A stretch of 64,000 nucleotides of DNA from an uncultured Clostridia bacterium (GCA_947089425.1 CAMUKG010000002.1:124001-188000), one strand, 5' to 3'. Shown: positions 15,859-25,422, numbered from the stretch's first letter. Numbers and translations are program-made. Notes: generated by a model from the letters alone, not told the origin.

Positions 15859-17049
15859 ATGAAGAAAAAACTTTTGGTAATTTTAATAATGTGCGCATTG
15901 AGCGCGGCGCTGTTTGCGGGGTGCTCGAACGTTGTCACACGCGAAAAACTCGAAAAGAAGTACGGCGACCGCATAACCGTTAAGTTCGAAATGGGCGAGG
16001 GCGCCACAATATCGAGCCAAGACAATATGTCGGTGTACTATTATTACGAAAAGGATGCGAGCGGTTCGGCGCAAATAATTCAACCGGGCACAGGCAAACT
16101 TTCGGATACCCGTCCCGGAAAGGCGGGGCACTTCTTGGAGGGTTGGTATCCGTCGAGCGAGTGCAACTACTCCGAAAAGTGGGACTTTTCTCGCGATAAG
16201 ACCGACAAAGATATGACGCTTTACGCAAAGTGGCTTCCTAATTTCAAATATACTTTTTATTACGTTGACGAGAACGGCAACGAGCAAAGCATATCTTCGG
16301 TTGAAGTGGGGCAGGGCGGAACGCTCTCCTCGTCGGCAAAAGTTTCGCGCGACGGGCACACGCTTTTGGGAATGTTCGCCGATAAAGAGTGCAAAAACAA
16401 ATGGGACAATTCGTTTAAGCACATAGGCACGGTGGAAAACGGCGTGCAGAAGAACCTCGAAGTTAAGGTTTACACCGATTGGCTCGAAGGAGAGTATACT
16501 CTCGTGAGTCAACCGTCCGACTTTTTGAGCGTGACGGCTGGCGGCAATTTTTATCTTTTGAACGATATAGACTTTGCGAATTCTGACACCGCTTGGAACG
16601 GCGGCACCGTTGATTTCGACGGCGTTATAGAGGGCAACGGACACACTATAAGCGGCATAACCGCCGAATTCCCCGTGTTCGGAGTGCGCACCGCCGAATG
16701 GGGCATGTTCAAATCTTTGAAGAAAGGCGCGCAAATCAAAAACGTTAAGTTTAATAACATTACTATTACGCTCGAAGACACCATGACTCAACCGCGTAGC
16801 GTTGGGTTGTTGGCGGGAGTAATCGAAGAGGGCGTGTCGCTTGAAAACGTGGAGCTTTCGGGCAAAATCGTGCTCAAAACGGTGGCTCGACCGGGCAACT
16901 ACACAATGGGGCTCATTGCGGGCGAGCTTAACGCGTCGGCGGCGGGCGTTATTCGCAAGGTGGACATAGACAATCGCCTTTCGAACTACGGCTGGCGCCT
17001 CGACGAAACCGACCCCAACTTTAACGCAGTCGTCTTTACGGAGCTATAA
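15859..17049 (+). CDS. Surface lipoprotein with two InlB-type repeats and a GLUG-type region
   Basis: This encodes 396 residues from the ATG at 15859. A TTG-initiated frame extends 15 codons further upstream, into the end of the preceding gene, but the signal peptide with lipobox LFAGC starts at this ATG. Two InlB B-repeat/Flg_new modules follow (about 40-115, ending MTLYAKW, and about 125-205). A GLUG-like region comes next (DFDGVIEGNGHTISG). It looks like a short relative of the preceding 1464-residue lipoprotein. The ribosome site is weak (GGATGAAG), which suggests coupling to the upstream gene. Likely an adhesin or surface-binding protein; no enzyme motif. Confidence 0.78.
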   Translation: MKKKLLVILIMCALSAALFAGCSNVVTREKLEKKYGDRITVKFEMGEGATISSQDNMSVYYYYEKDASGSAQIIQPGTGKLSDTRPGKAGHFLEGWYPSSECNYSEKWDFSRDKTDKDMTLYAKWLPNFKYTFYYVDENGNEQSISSVEVGQGGTLSSSAKVSRDGHTLLGMFADKECKNKWDNSFKHIGTVENGVQKNLEVKVYTDWLEGEYTLVSQPSDFLSVTAGGNFYLLNDIDFANSDTAWNGGTVDFDGVIEGNGHTISGITAEFPVFGVRTAEWGMFKSLKKGAQIKNVKFNNITITLEDTMTQPRSVGLLAGVIEEGVSLENVELSGKIVLKTVARPGNYTMGLIAGELNASAAGVIRKVDIDNRLSNYGWRLDETDPNFNAVVFTEL

Positions 17050-17087
17050 AAATAATGCGCTACCGTCGTTAAGCATAGAAAATTCTT

Positions 17088-17122
17088 TAATGTCGCTGCG
17101 AGCGAAGCGCGGCAGTCCCAAA
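17088..17122. repeat. Degenerate CATTGCGAG-type repeat remnant
   Basis: The stretch TGTCGCTGCGAGCGAAGCGC with GGCAGTCCC behind it is a decayed half of the intergenic inverted repeat seen intact at 34635-35030, 45921-46027 and 59175-59362. The opposite half is missing. It lies between the last surface lipoprotein and the oligopeptide operon promoter. Confidence 0.5.
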
Positions 17123-17152
17123 CATATCAAAAAAATAACAGCGTTAAATCGC

Positions 17153-17181
17153 TTGAAAAATATACGTAAATGGGCTATACT
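17153..17181 (+). promoter_or_regulatory. Sigma-A-type promoter of the oligopeptide transporter operon
   Basis: TTGAAA (17153-17158) and TATACT (17176-17181) are 17 bases apart. The leader to the start codon is about 80 bases and holds a small GCGGA/TCCGC hairpin (17229-17253 area) just before the GGGAGG ribosome site. Confidence 0.7.
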
Positions 17182-17268
17182 TATAAGGCACCTGTGTTTT
17201 TTACGAAAATACACACATAATACTCAAAGCGGAGATTTTTATTCGTTCCGCGACGGGAGGTTAAAAAA

Positions 17269-19926
17269 ATGAAAAGAAAATTAACTGTGCTTATTTGTGC
17301 CGCAATGGCAATGTGCCTTGCGCTCGGCAGTTTTGCTGGGTGCACGAAGAATAAAATAAGCAACGAATCGACCGCGTTCGTTATTATGAGCGAAGAACTC
17401 GACGGCGTGTTTAACCCGTTCTTCTATACGGCGGGCGCCGACGGCGAAGTTGTGGGCATGACTCAAATATCGATGCTCAGTTCAAACGACAAGGGCGAAG
17501 TTGCCTACGGAAACAACGAACCCAGCGTTGTGCTCGACTATGACAGCACTTTTGTTGAGGGAACTCCTCAAAATCAGTTGGGTAGATACGAGAACGGAAA
17601 GTGGACGGGCGAAACTACCTATACTTTCGTGCTCAAAAACGGAATAAAATTCTCCGACGGCGTGCCTCTTACAATTCGCGACGTGCTTTTTAATATGTAC
17701 GTTTACCTCGACCCCGTATACACGGGCTCCACCACAATGTATTCTACCGACATTGTGGGACTTAACGAATATCGCACGCAAAGCACCGCCACCACCGAAG
17801 AGCAGATAGAGAGAGACGCAACCGTTCGGGCTCGCACCCGTCTCACAAATCTTATCGATGCGGTAAACACAATTATAGAAGACGGTAAGCCTTCGCAAGG
17901 CAATCCCGGCGTTGTTTACACCATTTATCCCGAAGACAACATGCGCGCCGCGCTTATAAGCAAATACGACGCCGACAATCAATTCGTGAAAGACTACAAT
18001 CGCATTCGCGAACTTTTCCGCAAAGAAGTGGAAGACGACTACAAAGGCGCAATCGAGGCATATAAAGACGCGCCTTATTACTTCAACGACGTTGAAGGCT
18101 TCATGTATTCCGAAGGTTTCGTGGAGTGGGACAAAAAGACCGAAAGCGTTAAAAACTGGAACTATCCGCGTCCCGGTCAGTCGGGCGAAATCACCACCCG
18201 CGAGGCGGCTATCGACTACGTGGAGCGTGCCAACATGCCCACTAAGTTTGCCGAAATAGCTTCGTCGTGGGGCACGGCGGGCGAAATTCTCACCGAATTT
18301 ATTGCCGAAGCCAAAGAAGAAGCGCTCAGCGGCGGAAGCGGCGACAGAAAATATAAGAATATAAGCGGCATCACGGCGCTCGACGGCAGAGACAATTCCA
18401 CCGTTACCGTGAACGGAAACACTTATAACGTTGCCGCTCTTCCCGAAGGCAACGACATGGGCGACCTCAACGCCGACTGGTCGGTGAAAGACGAAAGTAA
18501 GCACCAAGTGCTTCAAATAAAAATCAACGGGGTAGACCCCAAAGCTATTTGGAACTTCGGGTTCACCGTAGCGCCTTTGCATTACTATTCGGACAGCGAG
18601 CATATAAACTCGTTCTCCATTGAAAACGACAGCTTCGGCGTGCAATATTCGTCGCTCGAATTTATGAATAACGTGCTCAAAGGCGGCAACAAAGTGGGCG
18701 TGCCCGTAGGCGCGGGACCGTATAAAGCCACCGACCGCAACGGAAGCGCAAATCCCGAACCGGGCGCGTTTAAGGCGGACAACATAGTTTATTTTACGCG
18801 CAACGACGATTTCCTTATGGGCAAGCCGAAAATCAAACTCGTTCGCTACCAGGTTATAAACCAGTCGCAAAGCATAAACGTTGTGAAATCGGGCGCCGTG
18901 CACTACACCATGCCGCAAGCCACGAAAACGAACATGGACGAAATAAACGGCGACAAAAAGGTGCTCGAATACGTTCAAAACGTTCAGCTCGGCTACGGCT
19001 ATATAGGCGTTAACGCGGGCAAGATTCCCGACGTGAATTTGCGCAGAGCAATAATGAGCGCGTGCGACACTTCGCTTTGTATGCAGTACTACACGGGCAC
19101 CGCGCAAAAACTCGCGTGGCCTATGAGCAAAGTGAGTTGGGCTTATCCTCGCCTTAACTTCGACGACGAATACAGCTACGACGACAATTACCGCTATCCT
19201 TACGGCGCCAACGACGCCGAAACGCAAGCCACCGTTATGGGGCTTATGGGCAAGGCGGGCGTGAAGAGCAAGAGCGGCGTCGCGCTAAAAGTTACCGGCA
19301 AAACCAACGACGGATTAGACCAATACGAAGACGCGTATTACAACGGCAAGCAACTTAAATTTACGTTTACAATCGCGGGCGCAAACCTCAGCGAGCACCC
19401 CACGTATAACACGTTTAAGAAAGCCGCCGACATTCTCAACGCTTGCGGTTGGGATATAGACGTTCGCGCCGACAACTACACTCTCACCAAGCTCGCGACG
19501 GGCGCGCTCGACGTGTGGGCGGCGGCGTGGAGCACCACAATCGACCCCGACATGTATCAGGTTTATCACCGTAACAGCAAAGCCACCAGCGTTCTCAACT
19601 GGGGTTACCGCGAACTAAAATCGGGTCAGTCGTCGAACGGTTACGGTGCGGGCACTCTTAGCACCGATTATAAAACCATAGTTGAACCTCTCAGCAAAAA
19701 AATAGATGAAGGGCGCAAGACCGACGACAGAAGAGTGCGCGCCGACATTTACCGCGAGTGCCTCAGCCTTGTTATGGACCTTGCGGTGGAGCTTCCCACT
19801 TATCAAAGAAACAACATTTATTTATACAACAAGAACGTGGTTGACGGCAGTACTTTGAACAAGAGCAACAGCGCGTTCACCAACCCTTTAAGCCGTATTT
19901 GGGAAGTAAGCTTGAAAGAAAATTAA
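17269..19926 (+). CDS. oppA: Oligopeptide ABC transporter substrate-binding lipoprotein
   Basis: This 885-residue SBP_bac_5 family protein captures peptides outside the cell for the permease encoded next. The signal peptide ends in lipobox SFAGC. Family marks are FSDGVPLTIRDVLFN near residue 130 and a C-terminal block DVWAAAWSTTIDPDMY. The protein is much longer than usual OppA proteins (about 540-600 residues). The extra length lies mostly in a charged, helical insert at about residues 170-390. The GGGAGG ribosome site sits eight bases before the ATG. It is the first gene of a five-gene oppABCDF-type operon. Peptide rather than nickel or dipeptide specificity is inferred from family and neighbours. 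The adjacent secreted protease would supply peptides. Confidence 0.88.
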   Translation: MKRKLTVLICAAMAMCLALGSFAGCTKNKISNESTAFVIMSEELDGVFNPFFYTAGADGEVVGMTQISMLSSNDKGEVAYGNNEPSVVLDYDSTFVEGTPQNQLGRYENGKWTGETTYTFVLKNGIKFSDGVPLTIRDVLFNMYVYLDPVYTGSTTMYSTDIVGLNEYRTQSTATTEEQIERDATVRARTRLTNLIDAVNTIIEDGKPSQGNPGVVYTIYPEDNMRAALISKYDADNQFVKDYNRIRELFRKEVEDDYKGAIEAYKDAPYYFNDVEGFMYSEGFVEWDKKTESVKNWNYPRPGQSGEITTREAAIDYVERANMPTKFAEIASSWGTAGEILTEFIAEAKEEALSGGSGDRKYKNISGITALDGRDNSTVTVNGNTYNVAALPEGNDMGDLNADWSVKDESKHQVLQIKINGVDPKAIWNFGFTVAPLHYYSDSEHINSFSIENDSFGVQYSSLEFMNNVLKGGNKVGVPVGAGPYKATDRNGSANPEPGAFKADNIVYFTRNDDFLMGKPKIKLVRYQVINQSQSINVVKSGAVHYTMPQATKTNMDEINGDKKVLEYVQNVQLGYGYIGVNAGKIPDVNLRRAIMSACDTSLCMQYYTGTAQKLAWPMSKVSWAYPRLNFDDEYSYDDNYRYPYGANDAETQATVMGLMGKAGVKSKSGVALKVTGKTNDGLDQYEDAYYNGKQLKFTFTIAGANLSEHPTYNTFKKAADILNACGWDIDVRADNYTLTKLATGALDVWAAAWSTTIDPDMYQVYHRNSKATSVLNWGYRELKSGQSSNGYGAGTLSTDYKTIVEPLSKKIDEGRKTDDRRVRADIYRECLSLVMDLAVELPTYQRNNIYLYNKNVVDGSTLNKSNSAFTNPLSRIWEVSLKEN

Positions 19927-19956
19927 AAAGCGCATAGGATAAAAGAGTAGTTTTAA

Positions 19957-20949
19957 ATGGTTAAATACATTGTAAAAAGAATACTGCTCGCTTTCCTGAT
20001 TTTGTTCGGAGTTTCGCTCATTATCTACACGTTGGTGCGACTAATGCCCACCGACTTCGTAGACCAACAGTTTGCGGCGCAACAGTCGCAGGGCTCGGTT
20101 AAAGAGGAAGATATTCAGCGGCTCAAAGCAATTTACGGATTGAGCGACAACAGCTTTTGGGGCATAATCAAAGGCTATTTCCAGTGGCTCGGCAATCTGC
20201 TTCGCGGCAATTTGGGGCAAAGTTTTAAATACAACGCCCCCGTTAGCAAGGTGATTTCCGATAACATGTGGACATCGTTCTTTATCGCCTTTGTGGCTCT
20301 CATATTTCAGTTTTTAATAGCTATTCCGCTCGGCGTAACTGCGGCGACGCATCAATACAGCGCGCGCGATTACACCGTTACGGTGCTCACCATGATAGGA
20401 ATAAGCTTTCCGAGTTTCTTCTTTGCGGCGATACTTATTAAAGTTTTCGCGGTAGACTTGGGGTGGTTTCCCATTCAGGGTATGGCAGACGCGTCCTCTA
20501 CCGAGACGGGCGGGCTCATGTATTTCTTTGACAACATTCACCATATAATACTGCCTATAATCACTCTTGTGGTGCTCAGCATAGGTTCGCTTATGCGTTA
20601 CACCCGCACCAACACTCTCGAAGTGCTAAACGCCGACTATATTCGCACTGCTCGCGCGAAAGGGCTCAAAGAAAGCAAGGTTATATATAAACATGCGTTT
20701 AGGAACACGCTAATTCCGCTCGTTACGTTGCTTGCGGGCATACTGCCCACGCTGTTTTCGGGCGCGATGATTATCGAACAGGTGTTCTCGCTTCCCGGCA
20801 TAGGCAATCTTGCCTACAAGGCGCAAATAGCGGGCGACATTCCGTTTATTATGGGCTACAATATGTTCCTTGCCGTGCTAAGCGTGCTCGGAACGCTGTT
20901 GTCCGACATTATGTACGTTGTGGTAGACCCGCGCGTTAAGTTGACTTAA
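19957..20949 (+). CDS. oppB: Oligopeptide ABC transporter permease, OppB type
   Basis: This 330-residue inner-membrane protein, with about six membrane helices, forms half of the translocation channel. It has the usual OppB/DppB start MVKYIVKRILLAFLILFGVS and the long first periplasm-side loop. The cytoplasmic EAA loop reads YIRTARAKGLKESKVIYKHA, which docks onto the ATPase subunits. It lies 30 bp after oppA and 18 bp before oppC. Length is normal for the family (about 305-335). Nothing unusual is visible. Confidence 0.92.
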   Translation: MVKYIVKRILLAFLILFGVSLIIYTLVRLMPTDFVDQQFAAQQSQGSVKEEDIQRLKAIYGLSDNSFWGIIKGYFQWLGNLLRGNLGQSFKYNAPVSKVISDNMWTSFFIAFVALIFQFLIAIPLGVTAATHQYSARDYTVTVLTMIGISFPSFFFAAILIKVFAVDLGWFPIQGMADASSTETGGLMYFFDNIHHIILPIITLVVLSIGSLMRYTRTNTLEVLNADYIRTARAKGLKESKVIYKHAFRNTLIPLVTLLAGILPTLFSGAMIIEQVFSLPGIGNLAYKAQIAGDIPFIMGYNMFLAVLSVLGTLLSDIMYVVVDPRVKLT

Positions 20950-20967
20950 AGAAGGAGGAAAAGCGAT

Positions 20968-22107
20968 ATGAACGAAGAAAAAGATATGCGCAACGCCTCC
21001 GAAGTGCTCGATACGGCGGCGGCGCGTTCGGCTTCCGAGCTTGCGCTCGGCAACGCCGACGAAATGAACGCTATTTTATCGGAGCAAACGCCCGCGCCCG
21101 AAACGCCTAACGAACCGCTCGACGCGAACGTTAAAACGCTTTCGCCGTTTATGCTCGTTATGAAACGGTTTTTCCGTAGCAGACTAAGCATGGTGGGGCT
21201 TGCTTTGATAATTTTGCTGTTTTTGTTCTCGTTTTTGGGCCCTGTGATTTTTAACCGTTGGGGCGAAACGCAGACCGATTACGGCGGAAAGGAAGAAATT
21301 ATTTCGGCGCCCATAACGGTAACCGACGCCGACGGAAACGAGTCGGAAGTTATTCAGGTAACTGTGGCGAAACAGCCCATAAACACTCTTTCGCCGCCTT
21401 CGCTGAAACACTGGCTTGGCACCGACAAAGCGGGAATGGACGTGTTCACCCGCATAATGTACGGCGGCAGAATTTCGCTCACAATATCGATTTTGGTCGT
21501 GTTGTTAGAGACGATTTTAGGCGTAATTTTGGGCGGACTCGCGGGATATTTCGGCAAGTGGGTAGACCAAGTTATAATGCGTATCGTGGATATTTTCAGT
21601 TGCGTTCCGACGTTGCCTCTTCTTTTGATTGCGGGCTCGCTTTTGGACGCATGGAAAGTCGACCCGAGTTTGCGCATTTATTATCTTATGATTATATTAA
21701 CGTTTCTCGGTTGGTCGGGCACAGCTCGAATTGTGCGCGGGCAGATTTTGTATTTGCGAGAACAGGAATATATGGTCGCCGCCGAAGCTATGGGGCTGAG
21801 TACGGCACGAAAAATATTCAAGCATTTGGTGCCGAACGTTATGCCGCAACTGATAGTTTCCATGACGCTCGGCTTGGGTAGCACAATACTCTACGAGGCG
21901 AGCCTAAGTTATTTGGGGCTTGGCGTTAAAGCGCCGTATGCCGCGTGGGGCACAATGATAAACATTATCACCGAAGACGTGAGCGTGTTGCAATACAACC
22001 CGTGGGTATGGGTGCCGAGCGGCGTGCTCATAGTTTTGGCGGTGCTTGCGTTTAACTTTATAGGCGACGGTCTGCGCGACGCGCTCGACCCGAAAATGAA
22101 GAGGTAA
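20968..22107 (+). CDS. oppC: Oligopeptide ABC transporter permease, OppC type
   Basis: This 379-residue protein is the second channel half. It has an N-terminal cytoplasmic extension of about 60 mainly polar residues, longer than in most OppC proteins. The first membrane helix follows, then an external loop of about 70 residues holding the family motif HWLGTDKAGMDVFTRIMYG. The EAA loop reads EYMVAAEAMGLSTARKIFKH. The ribosome site GGAGGAAAAG lies before the ATG. It is followed four bases later by oppD. Confidence 0.92.
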   Translation: MNEEKDMRNASEVLDTAAARSASELALGNADEMNAILSEQTPAPETPNEPLDANVKTLSPFMLVMKRFFRSRLSMVGLALIILLFLFSFLGPVIFNRWGETQTDYGGKEEIISAPITVTDADGNESEVIQVTVAKQPINTLSPPSLKHWLGTDKAGMDVFTRIMYGGRISLTISILVVLLETILGVILGGLAGYFGKWVDQVIMRIVDIFSCVPTLPLLLIAGSLLDAWKVDPSLRIYYLMIILTFLGWSGTARIVRGQILYLREQEYMVAAEAMGLSTARKIFKHLVPNVMPQLIVSMTLGLGSTILYEASLSYLGLGVKAPYAAWGTMINIITEDVSVLQYNPWVWVPSGVLIVLAVLAFNFIGDGLRDALDPKMKR

Positions 22108-22111
22108 GGCT

Positions 22112-23851
22112 ATGGCGACGAAGAAAAGAAAAGTTACTTCGGCGCTTTCGCCCGAAGAAAAAGAAAATTTGCAAGCGGTGGAGAGTGAGGCTACGAGCAT
22201 TGCGGGAGCCGACAATTCGGACGCGACAAGTTCGGAAGCCGTAACGGCAACTGCGGACGAGCCTTTCGCAGAAGCCTCTGCCGAGAAAACGAACGACAAC
22301 GTTTCCGCTATCGAAAAAGAGCAAGACGGCGAAGAGAAAGAAGCTACCGAGTCGACAAATACGGAAAAAAGCGACGAGGAAGAAAAAGCTTCGGAGTCGG
22401 CGGAAAAAAACGATAAAGAAAACGTTGCGGCGGCAATAAAAAGAAAATTCAAAAAAATCGTTACGAATATAAAAGGCTGGTATGCGGCTAAATTCCGCAA
22501 CAAGCATTATATTTCGCGAAAAGAAAGCAAGCGCATAAGCAAAGAGAATATGCGCACGATGCGTAATTTCGAAAAGAGAAAGAAACGGCGCGTCTCCGCC
22601 GAAGAATACACCACTCAAATGCGCGACAATCGCAACATTGTGGAGTTCGAGAATTTGCACACCTATTTCTATACCGATGCGGGCGTGGTTAAGGCTGTGA
22701 ACGGCGTGTCGTTCGACATTCCGCAGTCGAGTACCGTAGGCGTGGTGGGCGAGTCGGGTTGCGGCAAAAGCGTAACGTCGCTTTCCTTAATGCAACTCGT
22801 GCAAGCGCCGCAAGGGCAAATTGCCGACGGTTCGATTCGTTTTAAGTCGCTCGACTATAAGCATGACGCAAGCGGCAAGCCCATACCTATTTGGGAATAC
22901 GAGTGCGACGAAAACGGAAACGAAATCCTCGACGAGAATGGCAACAAGAAAATTCTCACGCGCATAAAAAAGGATAAAAAGGGCAACGTTGTTGTAGACA
23001 AACTCGGCAATCCCGTTATGGAAAACGTGCAAAAAACGGGAAGCAGCGGCGTTCTTCTGTTCGAAATGGAAGAAAAGGTTTACGATATTGCCAAAATGCC
23101 CGTTCGCGACATGAGCAAAATTCGCGGGCGTCAAATATCGATGATATTTCAAGAGCCCATGACGAGCTTAAACCCCGTGCTCACGATAGGCAACCAACTC
23201 GACGAAGTGAGCTTGTTGCACCTTCCCGGCGCAACCAAGCAAATAGCGAAAGCGAAGAGTCTCGAAATGCTCAACCTTGTGGGAATAGCCATGCCCGAGC
23301 GGGTGTATAAGAGCTATCCGCACGAGCTTTCGGGCGGTATGCGTCAGCGCGTTATGATAGCTATGGCGCTTGCGTGCAATCCTCGCCTTATTATAGCCGA
23401 CGAGCCCACTACGGCGCTCGACGTTACCATTCAGGCGCAAGTGCTCGACCTTTTGCGCGACATAAAGCACAAAATCGACGGGAGCATTATGCTTATAACC
23501 CACGATTTGGGAGTTATAGCCGAAATGGCGGATTTCGTTGTGGTTATGTATGCGGGTCGCATAGTGGAAATGGGCACGGTGGAAGAAATTTTCGACAACC
23601 CGCTGCACCCTTACACGGTGGGGCTTCAAAAGAGCAAGCCGAGCATGAACTCGGAGGGAGAACGGCTGTTCAACATTCCCGGCAACGTTCCCAACCCCAT
23701 AAACATGCCCGAATATTGCTATTTCAGAGAGCGTTGTTCTCGTTCGTGCGAGGCGTGTGCGCAAAAATTCCCCGATATGGTTAGCGTGAGCCCCACTCAT
23801 AAGGTGGCGTGCTATCTGTACGGAAAGGAGGGGACAAATGGCAAGCAATAA
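22112..23851 (+). CDS. oppD: Oligopeptide ABC transporter ATPase, OppD type, with extra segments
   Basis: This 579-residue ATPase powers peptide uptake. The nucleotide-binding domain has Walker A GESGCGKS (213-220), Q-loop IFQEPMTSLNP (about 345-355), signature LSGGMRQR (406-413), Walker B LIIADEPTTALD and the C-terminal oligopeptide/dipeptide Cys region (CYFRERCSRSC). Two features are odd. An N-terminal extension of about 170 residues is rich in Glu, Ala, Ser and Lys and then strongly basic. An insertion of about 65 residues between Walker A and the Q-loop is built from repeated DENGN/DKKGN-like turns. Usual OppD is about 330-360 residues. The core is intact, so activity is expected. It overlaps oppF by 14 bases. 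Confidence 0.9.
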   Translation: MATKKRKVTSALSPEEKENLQAVESEATSIAGADNSDATSSEAVTATADEPFAEASAEKTNDNVSAIEKEQDGEEKEATESTNTEKSDEEEKASESAEKNDKENVAAAIKRKFKKIVTNIKGWYAAKFRNKHYISRKESKRISKENMRTMRNFEKRKKRRVSAEEYTTQMRDNRNIVEFENLHTYFYTDAGVVKAVNGVSFDIPQSSTVGVVGESGCGKSVTSLSLMQLVQAPQGQIADGSIRFKSLDYKHDASGKPIPIWEYECDENGNEILDENGNKKILTRIKKDKKGNVVVDKLGNPVMENVQKTGSSGVLLFEMEEKVYDIAKMPVRDMSKIRGRQISMIFQEPMTSLNPVLTIGNQLDEVSLLHLPGATKQIAKAKSLEMLNLVGIAMPERVYKSYPHELSGGMRQRVMIAMALACNPRLIIADEPTTALDVTIQAQVLDLLRDIKHKIDGSIMLITHDLGVIAEMADFVVVMYAGRIVEMGTVEEIFDNPLHPYTVGLQKSKPSMNSEGERLFNIPGNVPNPINMPEYCYFRERCSRSCEACAQKFPDMVSVSPTHKVACYLYGKEGTNGKQ

Positions 23852-25028
23852 CGGCTCTAAGCCGAAAGATAAAAAAGTTTCCGCTACCGATGCGGCAACC
23901 GACGCCGTTTTGGAATCGGCTCAAGCCGACGCGGCAATCGAAGCTGCTAACGGCGTTGAAACAGATGCTTCGGAAAATGCGAACGCGGTAGAAGCGGATT
24001 CAATTACGGCTTCGGGTGCCGAAAAGCCCGCCGCAGAAGAGGATTTAACCGATTCTTCAAAATATTTATTGCGTGTTCGCAATCTTAAAAAATATTTCCC
24101 CATTAAAAAGGACTTTTTCGGACGCCCTACCGCGCAACTCAGAGCGGTAGACGACGTTTCGTTCGATTTGGAGCGCGGCAAAACTTTGGGCATAGTGGGA
24201 GAATCCGGTTGCGGCAAAACCACTATGGGTAGAACAATTCTTAAATTGCATCAGCCGACGGACGGAAAAATTTATTTTGACGGCGTGGATATTGCGCCGC
24301 TTCCGCCGAGCAGGCTTCGCCCGTTGCGCACCAAAATGCAAATAATTTTCCAAGACCCGTATTCGTCGTTGCCTCCCCGTATGCCGGTAGGAGGAATAAT
24401 AGGCGAGGCGGTGAAGTATCATAAAATCGTGCCGAAAGAGCAACTCCATTCCTACGTTTTGGATATTATGGATAAGTGCGGCTTGCGCGATTATTATTAC
24501 GAACGTTATCCGCACGAATTTTCGGGCGGTCAGCGTCAAAGAATTTGCATAGCTCGCGCTTTGGCGGTTAATCCCGAACTCATTGTGTGCGACGAACCCG
24601 TTTCGGCGCTCGACGTTTCCATTCAGGCGCAAATAATAAACTTATTGAAAGATTTGCAGCAGTCGCTCGGACTTACCTATTTGTTTATATCGCACGATTT
24701 GAGCGTTGTTAAACATATATCGGATAACGTGGGCGTTATGTATTTGGGTAGCATGGTTGAGTTCGGCTCGAACAAAAGTATTTTCTCAAACCCTATGCAC
24801 CCGTACACTCAGGCGCTGTTTTCGGCGGTGCCCGTGCCCGACCCCAAAGTGAAAATGAACCGAATAATTCTTTCGGGCGATATTCCTTCGCCCGCGAATC
24901 CGCCTTCGGGCTGTAAGTTCCATACCCGTTGCCCCAAATGCACCGACGTATGCAAAGAAAAAGCTCCCGTTTACCGCGAGTATGAAGAAGGTCATTTTGT
25001 GGCTTGCCATTTATACCCGCAGGAGTAG
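23838..25028 (+). CDS. oppF: Oligopeptide ABC transporter ATPase, OppF type
   Basis: This 396-residue protein is the second ATPase of the importer. An N-terminal low-complexity, Ala/Asp/Glu-rich extension of about 75 residues precedes the conserved start YLLRVRNLKKYFPIKK. Walker A is GESGCGKT, the Q-loop region is IIFQDPYSSLPPRM, the signature is FSGGQRQR, and Walker B is LIVCDEPVSALD. The C-terminal Cys cluster (CKFHTRCPKC, then CKEKAP) is typical of the subfamily. The strong AAAGGAGGGG ribosome site lies inside the end of oppD, so the two are translationally coupled. It is the last gene of the transporter. Confidence 0.92.
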   Translation: MASNNGSKPKDKKVSATDAATDAVLESAQADAAIEAANGVETDASENANAVEADSITASGAEKPAAEEDLTDSSKYLLRVRNLKKYFPIKKDFFGRPTAQLRAVDDVSFDLERGKTLGIVGESGCGKTTMGRTILKLHQPTDGKIYFDGVDIAPLPPSRLRPLRTKMQIIFQDPYSSLPPRMPVGGIIGEAVKYHKIVPKEQLHSYVLDIMDKCGLRDYYYERYPHEFSGGQRQRICIARALAVNPELIVCDEPVSALDVSIQAQIINLLKDLQQSLGLTYLFISHDLSVVKHISDNVGVMYLGSMVEFGSNKSIFSNPMHPYTQALFSAVPVPDPKVKMNRIILSGDIPSPANPPSGCKFHTRCPKCTDVCKEKAPVYREYEEGHFVACHLYPQE

Positions 25029-25065
25029 TTTTGAAAGTTCGCGCTAAGGCTCTGAGAGGATTGTG

Positions 25066-25079
25066 TGAAAGCGCTTTTT
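25066..25079 (+). promoter_or_regulatory. Candidate CcpA (cre-like) site
   Basis: TGAAAGCGCTTTTT differs from the ideal palindrome TGAAAGCGCTTTCA only in its last two bases. It lies in the gap between oppF and the small membrane protein. The match is by eye, and no CcpA gene is in the window. Confidence 0.35.
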
Positions 25080-25155
25080 CCCGCTAACTCGATAATATTG
25101 CCCGTCGTGGCGCGATTGTGCTTTCAAAATGATATAGACAAATAAAAGAAAAAGA

Positions 25156-25422
25156 ATGAAAAAGAAAGACGAATACGGCATTCAAACAAAAAAGAAAAAA
25201 ACCAAGTTTGTAGACGACGGCAGAACTGTGGCGGATATGAACGTTGAGGGAATGCCGTGTTACAGAGGCAAAAATTACGAGCCCGACAAAATGCCCAAAC
25301 TTACGCGGGCGGAGCGCCGGGCGGTGTTTAAAGGCACGTTTTTGTCTATGATTAAACCGCTGTTGTGCACAATATGCGGGCTTGGAATAACCGCGATTTT
25401 AATTTGGCTGTGGTTGCGTTAA
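25156..25422 (+). CDS. Small single-pass membrane protein
   Basis: This encodes 88 residues. It has a charged cytoplasmic N-terminus (very Lys-rich for the first 20 residues), a central block FVDDGRTVADMNVEGMP that looks conserved, a Lys/Arg-rich amphipathic part, and one C-terminal membrane helix (about 64-87). I recall similar DDGRT-x-ADM small proteins in Clostridia without known function. It follows the oligopeptide operon by 127 bp with its own weak purine-rich ribosome site and is closed by a strong terminator. Function unknown. Confidence 0.7.
   Translation: MKKKDEYGIQTKKKKTKFVDDGRTVADMNVEGMPCYRGKNYEPDKMPKLTRAERRAVFKGTFLSMIKPLLCTICGLGITAILIWLWLR

Noticed and set aside
17482..19227. 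581-codon minus-strand frame opposite oppA
   Set aside because: OppA is well supported by family motifs on the plus strand; the antisense product has no recognisable features.
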